From Vampirovibrio sp. (GTDB lineage: Bacteria; Cyanobacteriota; Vampirovibrionia; Vampirovibrionales; Vampirovibrionaceae), in assembly GCA_021323475.1 (NCBI GenBank), contig JAJQJM010000010.1:1-36578 (forward strand): DNA of 36,578 nt, read 5' to 3'. Positions within the stretch are counted from its first letter, which is position 1. Each line of letters starts with the position of its first letter. The notes under the pieces were generated by a model. The model saw only the letters and a list, made by a program, of their open reading frames with translations. It did no database searches and had not been told where the DNA came from. This document shows positions 6,509 through 14,449 of this stretch, piece after piece. Position numbers and translations under genes: made by a program.

Positions 6509-7726
6509 CTATAAGCTGAGGGCGTATAGGTGCAGCCAGATGACGCTATGCAAAAAATCGTTGTAATCGTTAAACCAATACCCGTCGCTGTGGTAATGCG
6601 GGGCCAGCATTTCCCGGTATAAGCGACCGTCCAGGCCCGGTTTATCAAAGTGATTCAGCACCAGGACCGGCCCCATAGCAAACCCGGAGGTTTCCTGGCC
6701 ACGCGGCTGCCCGGCGGCAGTAAAGCCTTCCGGCATGATGTGTTTGGCATGCCAATAGTCCAGCAGGAATCGGTGTTTACGCAGGTAGGCAGCGGCCCGC
6801 GCCTTGCCCGGAGCCGGACTGAGCTTGGCATCCATCGCCATGCGCCAATACACCCGGAAGGCATCGTAGCTGAAATCTCGCGCGCCATCCCCCTGACGGT
6901 CGGAGAAGATAATCCGGGAACCTCGGTGATCATCCTGCCATTTGACCGCGCACCAATTGGGAGGCAATTTAGGCTGGGTCAGGTTGGTGCAGGCTTCCAG
7001 CGTGTCGTAAATATCATCCGCCAGGGCGTTCCAACCGGCGGCATGGGCCTTATCGTATTGAGCGAATTTTCGGTATACATAGGGCGCGAAATAGGACGGA
7101 TCCAGCGTGAGATACTCCTGCTTAAAGCCTTCCCAGGTGCCGGGCACCAGGTAATAGACGCCGTCCAGCAATTGCACATTCAAGCGCCATAAATCGCGAA
7201 TAATGCGCAAAGCATCTTGCGTGTATGCGGGATTATTCCATTTTTCGCCCGCCAGCAATAAGGCATAGGCAATGTCCTGATCGGCATCGGTGGCGTTTTC
7301 AACTTCCATCAAGCCCTTGTTGGTGCCAAATTGACCGTCACCCCAGCGCCAACCCAACAAGGCATCGTGCGGACGCTTCATATTCACGCGGGTCCAGTCC
7401 CATACTTTTTTGAAGGTGGCCGGGTCGTTCATCCACACCGCTTTTAGCAAGGCGTAAGACTGGCCTTCGGAAATGGTGCCCCCGTAAGTGTTGGATACCA
7501 CATGCGCCCCATCCACCAGAAAGCGCCCTTTGTAGAATTGCCAGCTTTCCTGCAAAAGCGGCTTTAACTGCCACTCGGATTCTTGTCGTTTAGATTTTTC
7601 TTCGGCGGACACAGGCGAGGCATTGGCCATCCAGGGCGACTTGTCGAGTCTTGGCAGAGACACCAAAAGCCCCAGCAACAAGGTGCCGATAACAACATTC
7701 AAGAGAGTAACGCGTAGTTTAGCCAT
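6509..7726 (-). CDS. Glycoside hydrolase family 8 (endoglucanase-type)
   Basis: 405 residues. The N-terminus (residues 5-25) is a hydrophobic signal or anchor segment, so the enzyme acts outside the inner membrane. GH8 landmarks: GGTISEGQSYALLKAVW with E87 as the expected proton donor, WGDGQFG, ATDADQDIAYALLLAGEKW (about 145-162), and SYDAFRVYWRMAMD (about 286-299) near the expected catalytic base region. GH8 enzymes cleave beta-1,4 glucans, chitosan or related polymers by inversion; BcsZ of cellulose operons is a close functional parallel. No cellulose synthase gene is in the window, so the substrate could be the cell's own exopolysaccharide or an external (e.g. algal) wall glucan. First gene of a minus-strand operon with the nucleotidase; divergent from a sugar transferase. 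The ribosome site TAAGGC lies 6 bases before ATG. Confidence 0.9.
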   Translation of the reverse strand: MAKLRVTLLNVVIGTLLLGLLVSLPRLDKSPWMANASPVSAEEKSKRQESEWQLKPLLQESWQFYKGRFLVDGAHVVSNTYGGTISEGQSYALLKAVWMNDPATFKKVWDWTRVNMKRPHDALLGWRWGDGQFGTNKGLMEVENATDADQDIAYALLLAGEKWNNPAYTQDALRIIRDLWRLNVQLLDGVYYLVPGTWEGFKQEYLTLDPSYFAPYVYRKFAQYDKAHAAGWNALADDIYDTLEACTNLTQPKLPPNWCAVKWQDDHRGSRIIFSDRQGDGARDFSYDAFRVYWRMAMDAKLSPAPGKARAAAYLRKHRFLLDYWHAKHIMPEGFTAAGQPRGQETSGFAMGPVLVLNHFDKPGLDGRLYREMLAPHYHSDGYWFNDYNDFLHSVIWLHLYALSL

Positions 7727-7842
7727 AAAAGCCTTATATCTATTGATTGCTATAGTATTTCAGAAGTATAAATCCGACTTGCCTTGAAACCAGAGGATTT
7801 TCGGCTTCGCCATCGGCAGTTATCGTCTGCCCATGTGTCTAA

Positions 7843-7902
7843 TCGACTTGTTGTCGAGTTTACATTAAGCTAGACTTCTCAGCAATCAATTTTAACTCGA
7901 CA
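7843..7902. promoter_or_regulatory. Inverted TCGAC-containing repeats (possible operator)
   Basis: Between the divergent GH8 and sugar-transferase genes, TGTCGAGTT (7852-7860) is mirrored by AACTCGACA (7894-7902), 33 bases apart, and a closer pair TCGAC (7843-7847) / GTCGA (7853-7857) overlaps the left arm. Another CTCGACT follows at 7954. Such clustering is compatible with a regulator site shared by the two genes; no family is assigned. Confidence 0.3.
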
Positions 7903-7925
7903 TTAAATCTTATTTCAGATATTTA
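7897..7925 (+). promoter_or_regulatory. Possible promoter for sugar transferase
   Basis: TCGACA (7897-7902), 17 bases, TATTTA (7920-7925). The -35-like hexamer lies inside the right arm of the inverted repeat, which would allow repression by a bound protein. Weak match to consensus. Confidence 0.25.
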
Positions 7926-7979
7926 TTAATATACAAATTTATTACCGTTCACCCTCGACTAACCAGGGATACGTTAAAA

Positions 7980-8729
7980 ATGAGCACCTCTCACCTCGCC
8001 TCACCCAAGTCGGTCCAGCTTCCCGGGCTGCCCAACTTTACCGAAGCATCGGCTCAGAGCCAATTTGGCGACAGCGGGTTTCGAATTGAGCTTGCTTTTT
8101 TAAATCGATCCAGCCAATGGCTCTACAGATTACAGCAAGGCATGAAGCGGGCGGTTGACCTGCTGGGCGCCAGTCTGGGGATGGTTCTGATTTCCCCCCT
8201 GTTGCTGGGTATTGCCCTGCTGATTAAAATAACCTCCGAAGGGCCGGTACTCTACAAAAGCAGACGAATCGGCAAGAATTACCAGCCGTTCGACATGTAC
8301 AAGTTCCGCACCATGTGCACCGATGCCGATGCGAAACGGGATGCCTTGCGAGAGCAGGCCAATTTACAGGGCGATTTGTTCAAGCTGGAAAACGATCCGC
8401 GCGTTACCGCGATCGGTAAAATCCTGCGCGCCCTGAGTTTGGATGAGTTACCGCAATTGCTGAACGTCATTCGCGGCGAAATGAGTCTGGTGGGCCCCCG
8501 CCCGTTACCGCCGGATGAAAGCCAGTTGTTTGAAGATCCCTATACCCTGCGGTTTCAGGTATACCCCGGCATGACCGGCAAATGGCAGGTAAGTGGCCGC
8601 TCCAAACTGAGATTCGATCAGCTTTGCCGTTTGGAAATGGATTACGTCCTTCGTTGGACCCTGCTATCCGATCTGGAAATTCTGTTCAAAACCCTGCCTG
8701 CCGTGCTCGCAAGCCGAGGCGCGTTTTAA
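7980..8729 (+). CDS. Undecaprenyl-phosphate sugar-1-P transferase (bacterial sugar transferase)
   Basis: 249 residues. A non-conserved N-terminal 50 residues precede the catalytic domain: KRAVDLLGASLGMVLISP with one hydrophobic re-entrant segment (about 60-82), GPVLYKSRRIGKNYQPFDMY, KFRTM (108-112), the LSLDELPQLLNVIRGEMSL stretch (about 152-170), VGPRPLPPDE and a C-terminal PGMTGKWQVSGRS. These are the signatures of the WcaJ/WbaP/EpsE-type family, which loads the first sugar phosphate onto undecaprenyl phosphate to begin exopolysaccharide, capsule or O-antigen repeat synthesis at the inner membrane. The short form lacking the extra N-terminal membrane domain suggests a PglC/EpsE-like topology. 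No other glycan assembly genes adjoin it; the GH8 gene opposite may act on the same polymer. The ribosome site is weak (AGGGA about 10 bases before ATG). Confidence 0.92.
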   Translation: MSTSHLASPKSVQLPGLPNFTEASAQSQFGDSGFRIELAFLNRSSQWLYRLQQGMKRAVDLLGASLGMVLISPLLLGIALLIKITSEGPVLYKSRRIGKNYQPFDMYKFRTMCTDADAKRDALREQANLQGDLFKLENDPRVTAIGKILRALSLDELPQLLNVIRGEMSLVGPRPLPPDESQLFEDPYTLRFQVYPGMTGKWQVSGRSKLRFDQLCRLEMDYVLRWTLLSDLEILFKTLPAVLASRGAF

Positions 8730-8852
8730 GCGTCAAGTATTTCCCCTTTTAATTACCGTAACCGGGGCGCGCTAATGGTGTAAATCAATGCCTCACCTGT
8801 GCGGGAATCACAAGGGATTTAACGAGTACCAGTACCCATTCAACATTTAAAT

Positions 8853-10187
8853 CTAAATAGATACGTTGAATTTCTTTTTAGGCTCCGGCTTTGGTGGCAT
8901 GAACGCCAATAGGGATCGACTCAGTGGGTTTGTCTCAAAGAGTTGCTCAAGCTGCTGTTCATTCATCTTGCCCAATTCCTTAGGAGAAGGCCATTTTTCC
9001 GGCTGAGTTGAGTTCTCATACCCAAGCAGGCTTCGCGCTTCAGGGCATGGCGCTATAACGGGCTCACTCCCAGGGAAGGGAGGCAGAATCTCTGGCCCGA
9101 AGGATATCTGCGAAGGCGCAGTAAGCAACGAGCAGGACTGAGCAGGCTGACTGCTGAAATCCAGTTCCGGAAACACGATATCCGGTAATTCTCCATCCAC
9201 AGGGCTAATATCCGTAGAAGTCGACTGGCAGTACAACATGTCGAAAAAAAGCTTGTCGTGGAATCTTGTTAAAGGGTGATCAAACGGCAGATTCAACATT
9301 AAGCCTTGAGCCGGCTCATAATCCATAGAATAGGGATCCCTTTGCACCTCAAACACCAAATCCGGCATATTACAGCTAGTGGTATTTTTTTGCAGTTTTA
9401 AAAATAACAATGCCTTATCGCCATATTGGCTCACCATCTCCGGGGCTAAATCCCGAACAAAACCGATTGGCAATTTAGTGCCCGGAGTATAACAGTTGTT
9501 CATATTATCCGGATGAAACGTCTCTATAGAATTAACTTCCTTTAATTTAAAAGTATCCCAAAGTTCTTTGTGCTTTGAACTGACAACTTTTTTGAAAGAA
9601 GGGTCAAAAATGGTGCAGTAATCCGGAAGTGGTTTCTTGTCCGCAAGGGCTTTCATCACTTCATCGTGTTTCCTTTTAGGCCACGCGACTACAAAATAAT
9701 GGGTGCCATGCGGAAAATACTCCTTGCAAGCTCCCGTACCAATCCGGATTTCATAATGGGAACCAATGGCTTTTTGCAGGATCGTCCCAAACGAATAAGA
9801 CAGGTCGTTACACACCCCTTTCAGCGGCGGCCTGGTACGCAGCGCTTCACCATAATTAGTAAGCAGCAGATCGCCGTTTTCCTTCAGCGTGGCGTTAAAA
9901 TTCTTTTGCGAACTCAATAGCTCATCCAAATCCTTACCATACGTGGTGTGGGTAAATATGGTTTGCACAAACTGCTTAAAGCGCTGTAACAAGCTTGGAA
10001 ATGGAACAATCGGCCTTTCTATCCCAGGTGTGACCTGTACCACCAACGCCTGGCTTGAGGAGGGCTGCGTCTCGCTGGGCGGCTCGTTGGAGTATCGCGC
10101 CACAACAGCCTTCTCCCTATCTTCAGGCTCCGGAGAGTGCTTGCGCTTATTGGATTCAACCGGCAGTCCGAGATTCACCGGAAACAT
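8853..10187 (-). CDS. Unknown protein with possible Cys-His-Asp active site
   Basis: 444 residues; start ATG 10187 with AAGGGAAA upstream. I do not recognise the family. The first 60 residues are disordered-looking (Ser/Pro/Glu/Gln) and include a basic cluster NKRKHSPE (13-20). A globular centre holds PPLKGVCNDLSYSFGTIL with Cys126, FPHGTHYFVVAWP with His160/His163, and YCTIFDPSF with Asp195: this order and context (Cys at a helix start, His in a strand, Asp after the next strand) resembles papain-like or transglutaminase-like cysteine enzymes. A second basic motif PKRKHDE follows at about 170. The rest is acidic and Pro-rich, ending in PPKPEPKKKFNVSI. There is no signal peptide or membrane segment. 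It stands alone, flanked by a convergent and a same-strand gene. An effector-like or toxin-like enzyme is one reading; a housekeeping cysteine hydrolase is another. Confidence 0.65.
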   Translation of the reverse strand: MFPVNLGLPVESNKRKHSPEPEDREKAVVARYSNEPPSETQPSSSQALVVQVTPGIERPIVPFPSLLQRFKQFVQTIFTHTTYGKDLDELLSSQKNFNATLKENGDLLLTNYGEALRTRPPLKGVCNDLSYSFGTILQKAIGSHYEIRIGTGACKEYFPHGTHYFVVAWPKRKHDEVMKALADKKPLPDYCTIFDPSFKKVVSSKHKELWDTFKLKEVNSIETFHPDNMNNCYTPGTKLPIGFVRDLAPEMVSQYGDKALLFLKLQKNTTSCNMPDLVFEVQRDPYSMDYEPAQGLMLNLPFDHPLTRFHDKLFFDMLYCQSTSTDISPVDGELPDIVFPELDFSSQPAQSCSLLTAPSQISFGPEILPPFPGSEPVIAPCPEARSLLGYENSTQPEKWPSPKELGKMNEQQLEQLFETNPLSRSLLAFMPPKPEPKKKFNVSI

Positions 10188-10518
10188 TTATTTTTCCCTT
10201 CTGAACAGACTGGCTAAGCCTAATAACTGGACAAATAAATAACAGATGCTGGACAGGTGTTATCAGTACCCACCGGAGAATTGAGAGAAAACTGGACTGA
10301 TACACCTTGTAGATAAAAACCGCTCAAGCCATGTTGTTGCGCAAAATGGCATGACTTTCGAAATCGCCTTATCTATCTGTCAAATTTATTAAGCAGTCAT
10401 GGTTGCTAAAGGCCTACCAACCAAGTAAAAAGACCCCGCCGAAATGGCGAGGTCTTTTTTATTTACGGTCGATACGGGAGGCCAAACGCGATGGTTTGGA
10501 TTCGGCCTGTAACGCTGG
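10188..10518. other. Intergenic region between two minus-strand genes
   Basis: About 330 bases. It carries the terminator of the HEAT gene at 10427-10460. The remaining 240 bases should hold the promoter of the 444-residue gene, but no clear -35/-10 pair was found. Confidence 0.5.
10427..10460 (-). terminator. Strong rho-independent terminator
   Basis: AAAAAGACCCCGCC (10427-10440) pairs with GGCGAGGTCTTTTTT (10446-10460) across GAAAT, with one mismatch in the stem. The A- and T-runs on both sides make it usable in both directions, but only the HEAT gene (ending at 10519) reads into it from the correct side. Confidence 0.85.
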
Positions 10519-11376
10519 CTATTTCTGACCGATCGCGGCTTTTTTGTAGTTAGCGCCGGGAACGGTTTTCCAGTTGGCGGCCATAATCATCTTGTAGGCT
10601 TTCAATGCCGTATCTTCGATTTCGCCGAGTTCGTCGGCTTTCATAATCAGGTTACGCAGAGGCAGCAGCGCCTTGGGATCTTTCAGCATTCCCAGGGCGG
10701 CGCCTGCGCCGGCGCGAACCAGGTCATTTTCGGATTCTTTTTCCAGAACGTCGATGAGGTAAGATACCGCTCTTTTGTCGCCCAGTTTACCGAGGGACTG
10801 GACCGCATAGATACGGACGTTAACCCATTCGTCGTCGAGTACGCTAATCAGGGCATCCACCGCTTTGGCATCGCCCAGCTCACCCAAGGCGCGGGTGGCA
10901 TCGCAACGCACATTCACTTTTTCATGAGAGAGGCTTTCAATGAGCGGCTTCACAGCAATGTCGCCAATCTCAATCAAAGCATCCGCAGCGGTCATACAAA
11001 CCTGACTGTTGCTGTCACTGAGTGCTTCCACCAACGGCAGAACCACTTCCTCGCCACCCAGGCGACCCAAGGCGCGTGCTGCACGAACGCGAACATCCAC
11101 GTTGCGATCTTCACGGAGCGACTCGATCAGGGGAATCGTGGCGGAAACATCGCCCAGTTCACCCAAAGCGCGAGCGGCGTAAAGACGAACGGAACCGTTC
11201 TTGTCGTTCTTGAGAACGTCGATCAGCGGCTCAACAGCAGCTAAATCGCCCATCTCACCCAACATGCGGGCCGCGTTGTAGCGGGTTTTCTCGGACGGGC
11301 TGTTGTGCAGCTCATCGAGAAGTTCGTCGAAAGTCTTGGTTGCTTTTTCTTTTTTGGTGCCGGTAGTACTTGCCAT
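10519..11376 (-). CDS. HEAT-repeat (PBS lyase-like) protein
   Basis: 285 residues made of about seven or eight 31-residue helical repeats of the type VRLYAARALGELGDVSATIPLIESL (residues about 15-255, only the pattern matters), followed by a basic tail. This is the E-Z/PBS-lyase HEAT class, abundant in cyanobacteria where some members attach bilins to phycobiliproteins and many others are protein-protein scaffolds. With no phycobiliprotein genes here, a scaffold or regulatory role is more likely. It is cytosolic by sequence. The own ribosome site (GGGAGGGAATT) is about 12 bases before ATG 11376, slightly far; a stronger site lies upstream and leads only to ATG-TAA (see the leader feature). It ends in a strong terminator. 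Confidence 0.88.
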   Translation of the reverse strand: MASTTGTKKEKATKTFDELLDELHNSPSEKTRYNAARMLGEMGDLAAVEPLIDVLKNDKNGSVRLYAARALGELGDVSATIPLIESLREDRNVDVRVRAARALGRLGGEEVVLPLVEALSDSNSQVCMTAADALIEIGDIAVKPLIESLSHEKVNVRCDATRALGELGDAKAVDALISVLDDEWVNVRIYAVQSLGKLGDKRAVSYLIDVLEKESENDLVRAGAGAALGMLKDPKALLPLRNLIMKADELGEIEDTALKAYKMIMAANWKTVPGANYKKAAIGQK

Positions 11377-11409
11377 GTCGAAACAATTCCCTCCCGTAAA
11401 ATATAACCG

Positions 11410-11428
11410 TTACATGGCGAACCTCCTT
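11410..11428 (-). promoter_or_regulatory. Start-stop element (SD-ATG-TAA) in HEAT gene leader
   Basis: On the minus strand AAGGAGGT is followed by TCGCC, ATG (11415-11413) and immediately TAA (11412-11410). The Shine-Dalgarno is an exact 8-base match and spacing is ideal. The ATG is in frame with, and 39 bases upstream of, the HEAT start. It would capture ribosomes that terminate at once and may reinitiate downstream, so it could set expression of the HEAT gene. It may also be the remnant of an older start. Confidence 0.45.
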
Positions 11429-11918
11429 CCGGGCATGCCCTTGACACACGCCCCATTCCTAATTCAGCGATCTAATTGAACCTTTAAATGACCCTTCATT
11501 AGCATTAAAAAAGATCGAGACTGGATTGTGTTAGTGGAGTTTTGAATGTAACGGGTTGTAAATGTTTAAATTACGTTCTATTGCTTCCGTAGATTCAGTA
11601 TCTTACCACTTTTCGTTTTTTTTGGCATGTGAATTATCATTCCGTCTGCATGTTACTAATTTAACGGGCCCCATTGACATTCCTGAATCATTAGAATTAA
11701 CAGAGTTTTTGATTCATCCTTGGAAGTTAATATATCTTAATTTGTTTTTATAATTTTAAATTTTTAATCACTGCCAACCTCATACAGAATCCTTGCGGAG
11801 AGGGGACTTCAGACCAAATGAATTTATAAACAATCAATTGAATTTATAACCATTTCCAGCAATCCATTACAGCGATTCCCTCATAAAAATTGCAGTCGCC
11901 CACCGTCACTTAAAGCGC

Positions 11919-11948
11919 TTGTGAATGTATGCCTGAATGCTTTAAGAT
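11919..11948 (+). promoter_or_regulatory. Putative promoter of thioredoxin-ccdA operon
   Basis: TTGTGA (11919-11924), 18 bases, TAAGAT (11943-11948); transcription would start near 11955, about 25 bases before ATG 11979, leaving room for the ribosome site TGAGG. Confidence 0.4.
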
Positions 11949-11978
11949 TAGAAGCAAGCAGGATCTGAGGTTTTTACC

Positions 11979-12536
11979 ATGTCAGCTCGTCTTACCGCCA
12001 CCCAAAACAAAGTCCGTCTGATTGCCATTTTTCTGTTCACGGTTGTGTTGGCCCTGGCATTCCAATGGTTTAAAGCCGGTGTATTGTCGAACAACTCATC
12101 CGTTGTCAGCCAGGCGGAAACCCTGGACAGTTCCTTATTTATCGGCCTGCGTCACGCCTCCGCCGCCGAAGTTCGGGCCGCATTGCCGGAAGCCGTCGGC
12201 AAACCAACCCTGCTGGATTTCAGTTCCAAGCTGTGCCACGACTGCAAACGCATGGCACCCATCCTGAACCAACTGGTTCCCAAGTATCCCAACCTCTATT
12301 TCCGCAAAATTGATGTGCTGACCGACGCCAAAAAAGCGCCCGCGATTTTCCGCACGTTCAAGCCCGTCTCGGTGCCCATGCTGGTATTCATCGATCCCAA
12401 CGGCAATATCCGCAACGTACTCTACAATTATCAAAAGCCGGAAACGATTGCGGCGGCCATCACGAAACTGGAACGCCAAAGCGCAGCCGTACGCCCCAAA
12501 AAAACGTCCTCAAAAACCGCTCCTCTTTCTAATTAG
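11979..12536 (+). CDS. Membrane-anchored thioredoxin-like protein
   Basis: 185 residues. A single N-terminal membrane segment (about 12-30) would place the thioredoxin domain outside the inner membrane. The active site is C86-H-D-C89 in LLDFSSKLCHDCKRMAP, and the cis-Pro loop appears as VSVPMLVFIDPNG. The C-terminus is a basic, Ser/Thr-rich tail. Anchored thioredoxins next to ccdA (HCF164/TxlA-like in cyanobacteria, ResA/CcmG elsewhere) pass electrons to apocytochrome c or other periplasmic disulfides. The following gene is ccdA, which supplies reductant across the membrane, so the pair forms one pathway. Which target is reduced is not shown by the sequence. Confidence 0.9.
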   Translation: MSARLTATQNKVRLIAIFLFTVVLALAFQWFKAGVLSNNSSVVSQAETLDSSLFIGLRHASAAEVRAALPEAVGKPTLLDFSSKLCHDCKRMAPILNQLVPKYPNLYFRKIDVLTDAKKAPAIFRTFKPVSVPMLVFIDPNGNIRNVLYNYQKPETIAAAITKLERQSAAVRPKKTSSKTAPLSN

Positions 12537-12555
12537 TTTGCCTACTTAAAATAAA

Positions 12556-13275
12556 ATGCCAAATCTGGAATCCGCTTTTATGAATACCCTGAACGCCCAC
12601 TCCTACACGGTGCTGGGGCTGGCGTTCGCGGGCGGTATCGCCAGTTCCCTGCTGCCTTGCACCGTGGGCATGCTACCGGTGCTGGTAGGCTATGTGGGCG
12701 GCTATACGGAAAATAGTCGGCTATCCGTACTCCGGCAAATTATGCTGTTTATGCTGGGCTTTGCGCTGGTTCTAACGGTACTTGGCATATTGGCCAGCCT
12801 GCTGGGCACCGTTATGGCCGCGTTGGTCGGGCAGGGTTGGTATTACTTTCTGGGAGCCATCGCCATCATAATGGGTTTACAGTTGTTGGAAATCATTCGG
12901 TTGCCGTTGCCCCAATTCGTAACCCGCATGCCGGAAACCGGCACCGGCAAAATTCTGGCACCGCTGGCATTGGGGGCAGCATTCGGTGCCGCTTCCTCAC
13001 CCTGTGGAACCCCGTTTTTAACCGCCATCCTCGGATTCATAAGCCGGGAACAAAACTGGATGCTGGGCGGTCTCAGCCTGTTTTCTTACGCGCTGGGGCA
13101 ATCCATGCTGCTGTTGATTGTGGGCCTGTTTACCGGCCTGATTAAGCAAATGGCCGTGTTTCGCCATGTAGGGTTTGTAGTCACCAAGTTAAGCGCCGCC
13201 GTGTTCATTCTGGCCGGGTTTCTGCTGATTGCACAAGCCGCTGGCTGGCTGGATATTTTCGCGTTTTACCCTTAA
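12556..13275 (+). CDS. ccdA: Cytochrome c biogenesis protein CcdA / DsbD-type transporter
   Basis: 239 residues from ATG 12556, or 231 from ATG 12580; neither has a strong ribosome site. About six membrane helices are visible, with the two conserved redox Cys in GIASSLLPCTVGMLPVLVGY (near residue 34) and GAASSPCGTPFLTAIL (near 150), each within a Pro-Cys/Cys-Gly signature of the DsbD/CcdA family. It moves electrons from cytosolic thioredoxin to periplasmic thiol proteins. It lies 19 bases after the membrane thioredoxin gene, its expected partner, and 5 bases before the GNAT gene. Confidence 0.92.
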   Translation: MPNLESAFMNTLNAHSYTVLGLAFAGGIASSLLPCTVGMLPVLVGYVGGYTENSRLSVLRQIMLFMLGFALVLTVLGILASLLGTVMAALVGQGWYYFLGAIAIIMGLQLLEIIRLPLPQFVTRMPETGTGKILAPLALGAAFGAASSPCGTPFLTAILGFISREQNWMLGGLSLFSYALGQSMLLLIVGLFTGLIKQMAVFRHVGFVVTKLSAAVFILAGFLLIAQAAGWLDIFAFYP

Positions 13276-13280
13276 ATAGA

Positions 13281-13811
13281 ATGACAAATCCATTGATGTC
13301 GAACCCCGCATTTCATATTAAGCCGGTCCGCTCAGCCGAGGATTTGACAGCCGTCACTCAATTGTTTGTGGCGTATGCGGCATCGATTGACATTGACCTT
13401 GCCTACCAGAATTTTGAGGCGGAACTAGCGGCAATGCCAGGTAAGTACGCACCACCAACCGGCGAATTATTGCTTGCTAAAGATTTGAACGGCCAAGCTA
13501 TCGGTTGCGTTGGCCTGAGGCCGATGAGCCAGGATGATGCTTGCGAAATAAAACGACTCTATGTCTCCCCTGAAGGACGCGGAATGGGACTGGGCCAGGC
13601 TCTGGCTGAAGCCATTATCAGCGTGGCAAGCCAGTTAGGCTATCAAGAGATTCTCTTGGACACCTTGCCCACCATGACGTCCGCCATCGCACTCTACAAA
13701 AAACTTGGCTTTGTACCCATTGAGCCCTACTATGACACACCGGTTGCGGGCACCCTCTTCTTAGGTCGCTCCTTAAATGCAGCCTCTGAAACAAACCCTT
13801 TACCCATTTAA
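13281..13811 (+). CDS. GNAT-family N-acetyltransferase
   Basis: 176 residues; starts 5 bases after the ccdA stop, with an alternative ATG five codons on. The acetyl-CoA binding region reads IKRLYVSPEGRGMGLGQAL, with the R/Q-x-x-G-x-G/A loop as RGMGLG, followed by GYQEILLDTLPTMTSAIALYKKLGF, the usual motif B with YKKLGF. An N-terminal stretch (AVTQLFVAYAASIDIDL) fits a subgroup that acetylates small amines or amino acids. Substrate unknown. Translation is likely coupled to ccdA. Confidence 0.88.
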   Translation: MTNPLMSNPAFHIKPVRSAEDLTAVTQLFVAYAASIDIDLAYQNFEAELAAMPGKYAPPTGELLLAKDLNGQAIGCVGLRPMSQDDACEIKRLYVSPEGRGMGLGQALAEAIISVASQLGYQEILLDTLPTMTSAIALYKKLGFVPIEPYYDTPVAGTLFLGRSLNAASETNPLPI

Positions 13812-13830
13812 CAGATAGATCGGATTTAAC

Positions 13831-14382
13831 ATGATACGAGTGACCAGCGGCAAATTTCGGGGCAGAGGGGTGGACTCTCCGCCACGCAGCCGGGAAGTGC
13901 GACCCACGACCTCGCTGATGCGGGAAAGCATTTTCAATAAATATCAGCATCATCTACCGGGGTGCCGATTTTTGGATTTATTCGCGGGCAGCGGCATTAT
14001 GGGTCTGGAAGCATTGAGCCGCGAGGCCGCCTTTGTATTGGCTATTGAGGCCGATACCGATCAATGTCGGGCCATCCGTAAAAATTACGCGGCAATCGGC
14101 TTAAGCGAGGCTGAAGCCAAAATTGTGCCTTACGATGCCCGCAAGCTGATGGCGAACGCCTGCCGTGAAGAGGCATTTGACATCGTATTTATGGATCCGC
14201 CCTATGCCTATAAGCATCTATCCAGTTTAGTTAATGACTGCATTCGGAACGGCTGGATCAAGCCCAATGGCATCATCGTTGTGGAACACGGCAGCCGCGA
14301 CCCGGATTTGGAAGGCTTCGTCCGCAAAAATTACGGGGATACCTCGCTCTCCTTCCGCCAATTAAGCGAAGAAGATTCCTGA
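13831..14382 (+). CDS. rsmD: 16S rRNA (guanine966-N2)-methyltransferase RsmD
   Basis: 183 residues. N-terminal MIRVTSGKFRGRGVDSPP and RPTTSLMRESIFN are diagnostic of RsmD, followed by the SAM-binding LDLFAGSGIMGLEALSR (48-64) and the catalytic DPPY (122-125) in IVFMDPPYAY. It methylates N2 of G966 in 16S rRNA of the assembled small subunit. The C-terminus ends QLSEEDS. Last gene of the operon beginning at 11979; it converges with the GT39 gene with no obvious terminator between them apart from a short hairpin at 14402-14414. Confidence 0.95.
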   Translation: MIRVTSGKFRGRGVDSPPRSREVRPTTSLMRESIFNKYQHHLPGCRFLDLFAGSGIMGLEALSREAAFVLAIEADTDQCRAIRKNYAAIGLSEAEAKIVPYDARKLMANACREEAFDIVFMDPPYAYKHLSSLVNDCIRNGWIKPNGIIVVEHGSRDPDLEGFVRKNYGDTSLSFRQLSEEDS

Positions 14383-14449
14383 GTCAGCCAGCAGTCATAT
14401 TCAGCCGCGTCGGCTCATGATGCCTCTGGGCAGTGCCAATGCAACGTAA

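Larger units (their letters stand above)
11377..11978. other. Intergenic region, divergent promoters expected
   Basis: About 600 bases, AT-rich between 11560 and 11880. It contains the leader of the HEAT gene (minus), a 10-bp palindrome GGGCATGCCC (11431-11440) just upstream of that leader's strong ribosome site, and a promoter for the thioredoxin operon near 11919-11948. A 63-codon open frame at 11562-11753 has no ribosome site and AT-driven composition, so I do not call it. Confidence 0.5.

Noticed and set aside
7630-7660. Shared 13-mer GGCGACTTGTCGA in the GH8 gene and, on the minus strand, upstream of pcrA (near 30750)
   Set aside because: In 36 kb several 13-base matches are expected by chance, and one copy is within coding sequence.
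11562-11753. 63-codon frame in an AT-rich intergenic region
   Set aside because: No ribosome site, no homology-like features, and AT-rich sequence explains the composition.
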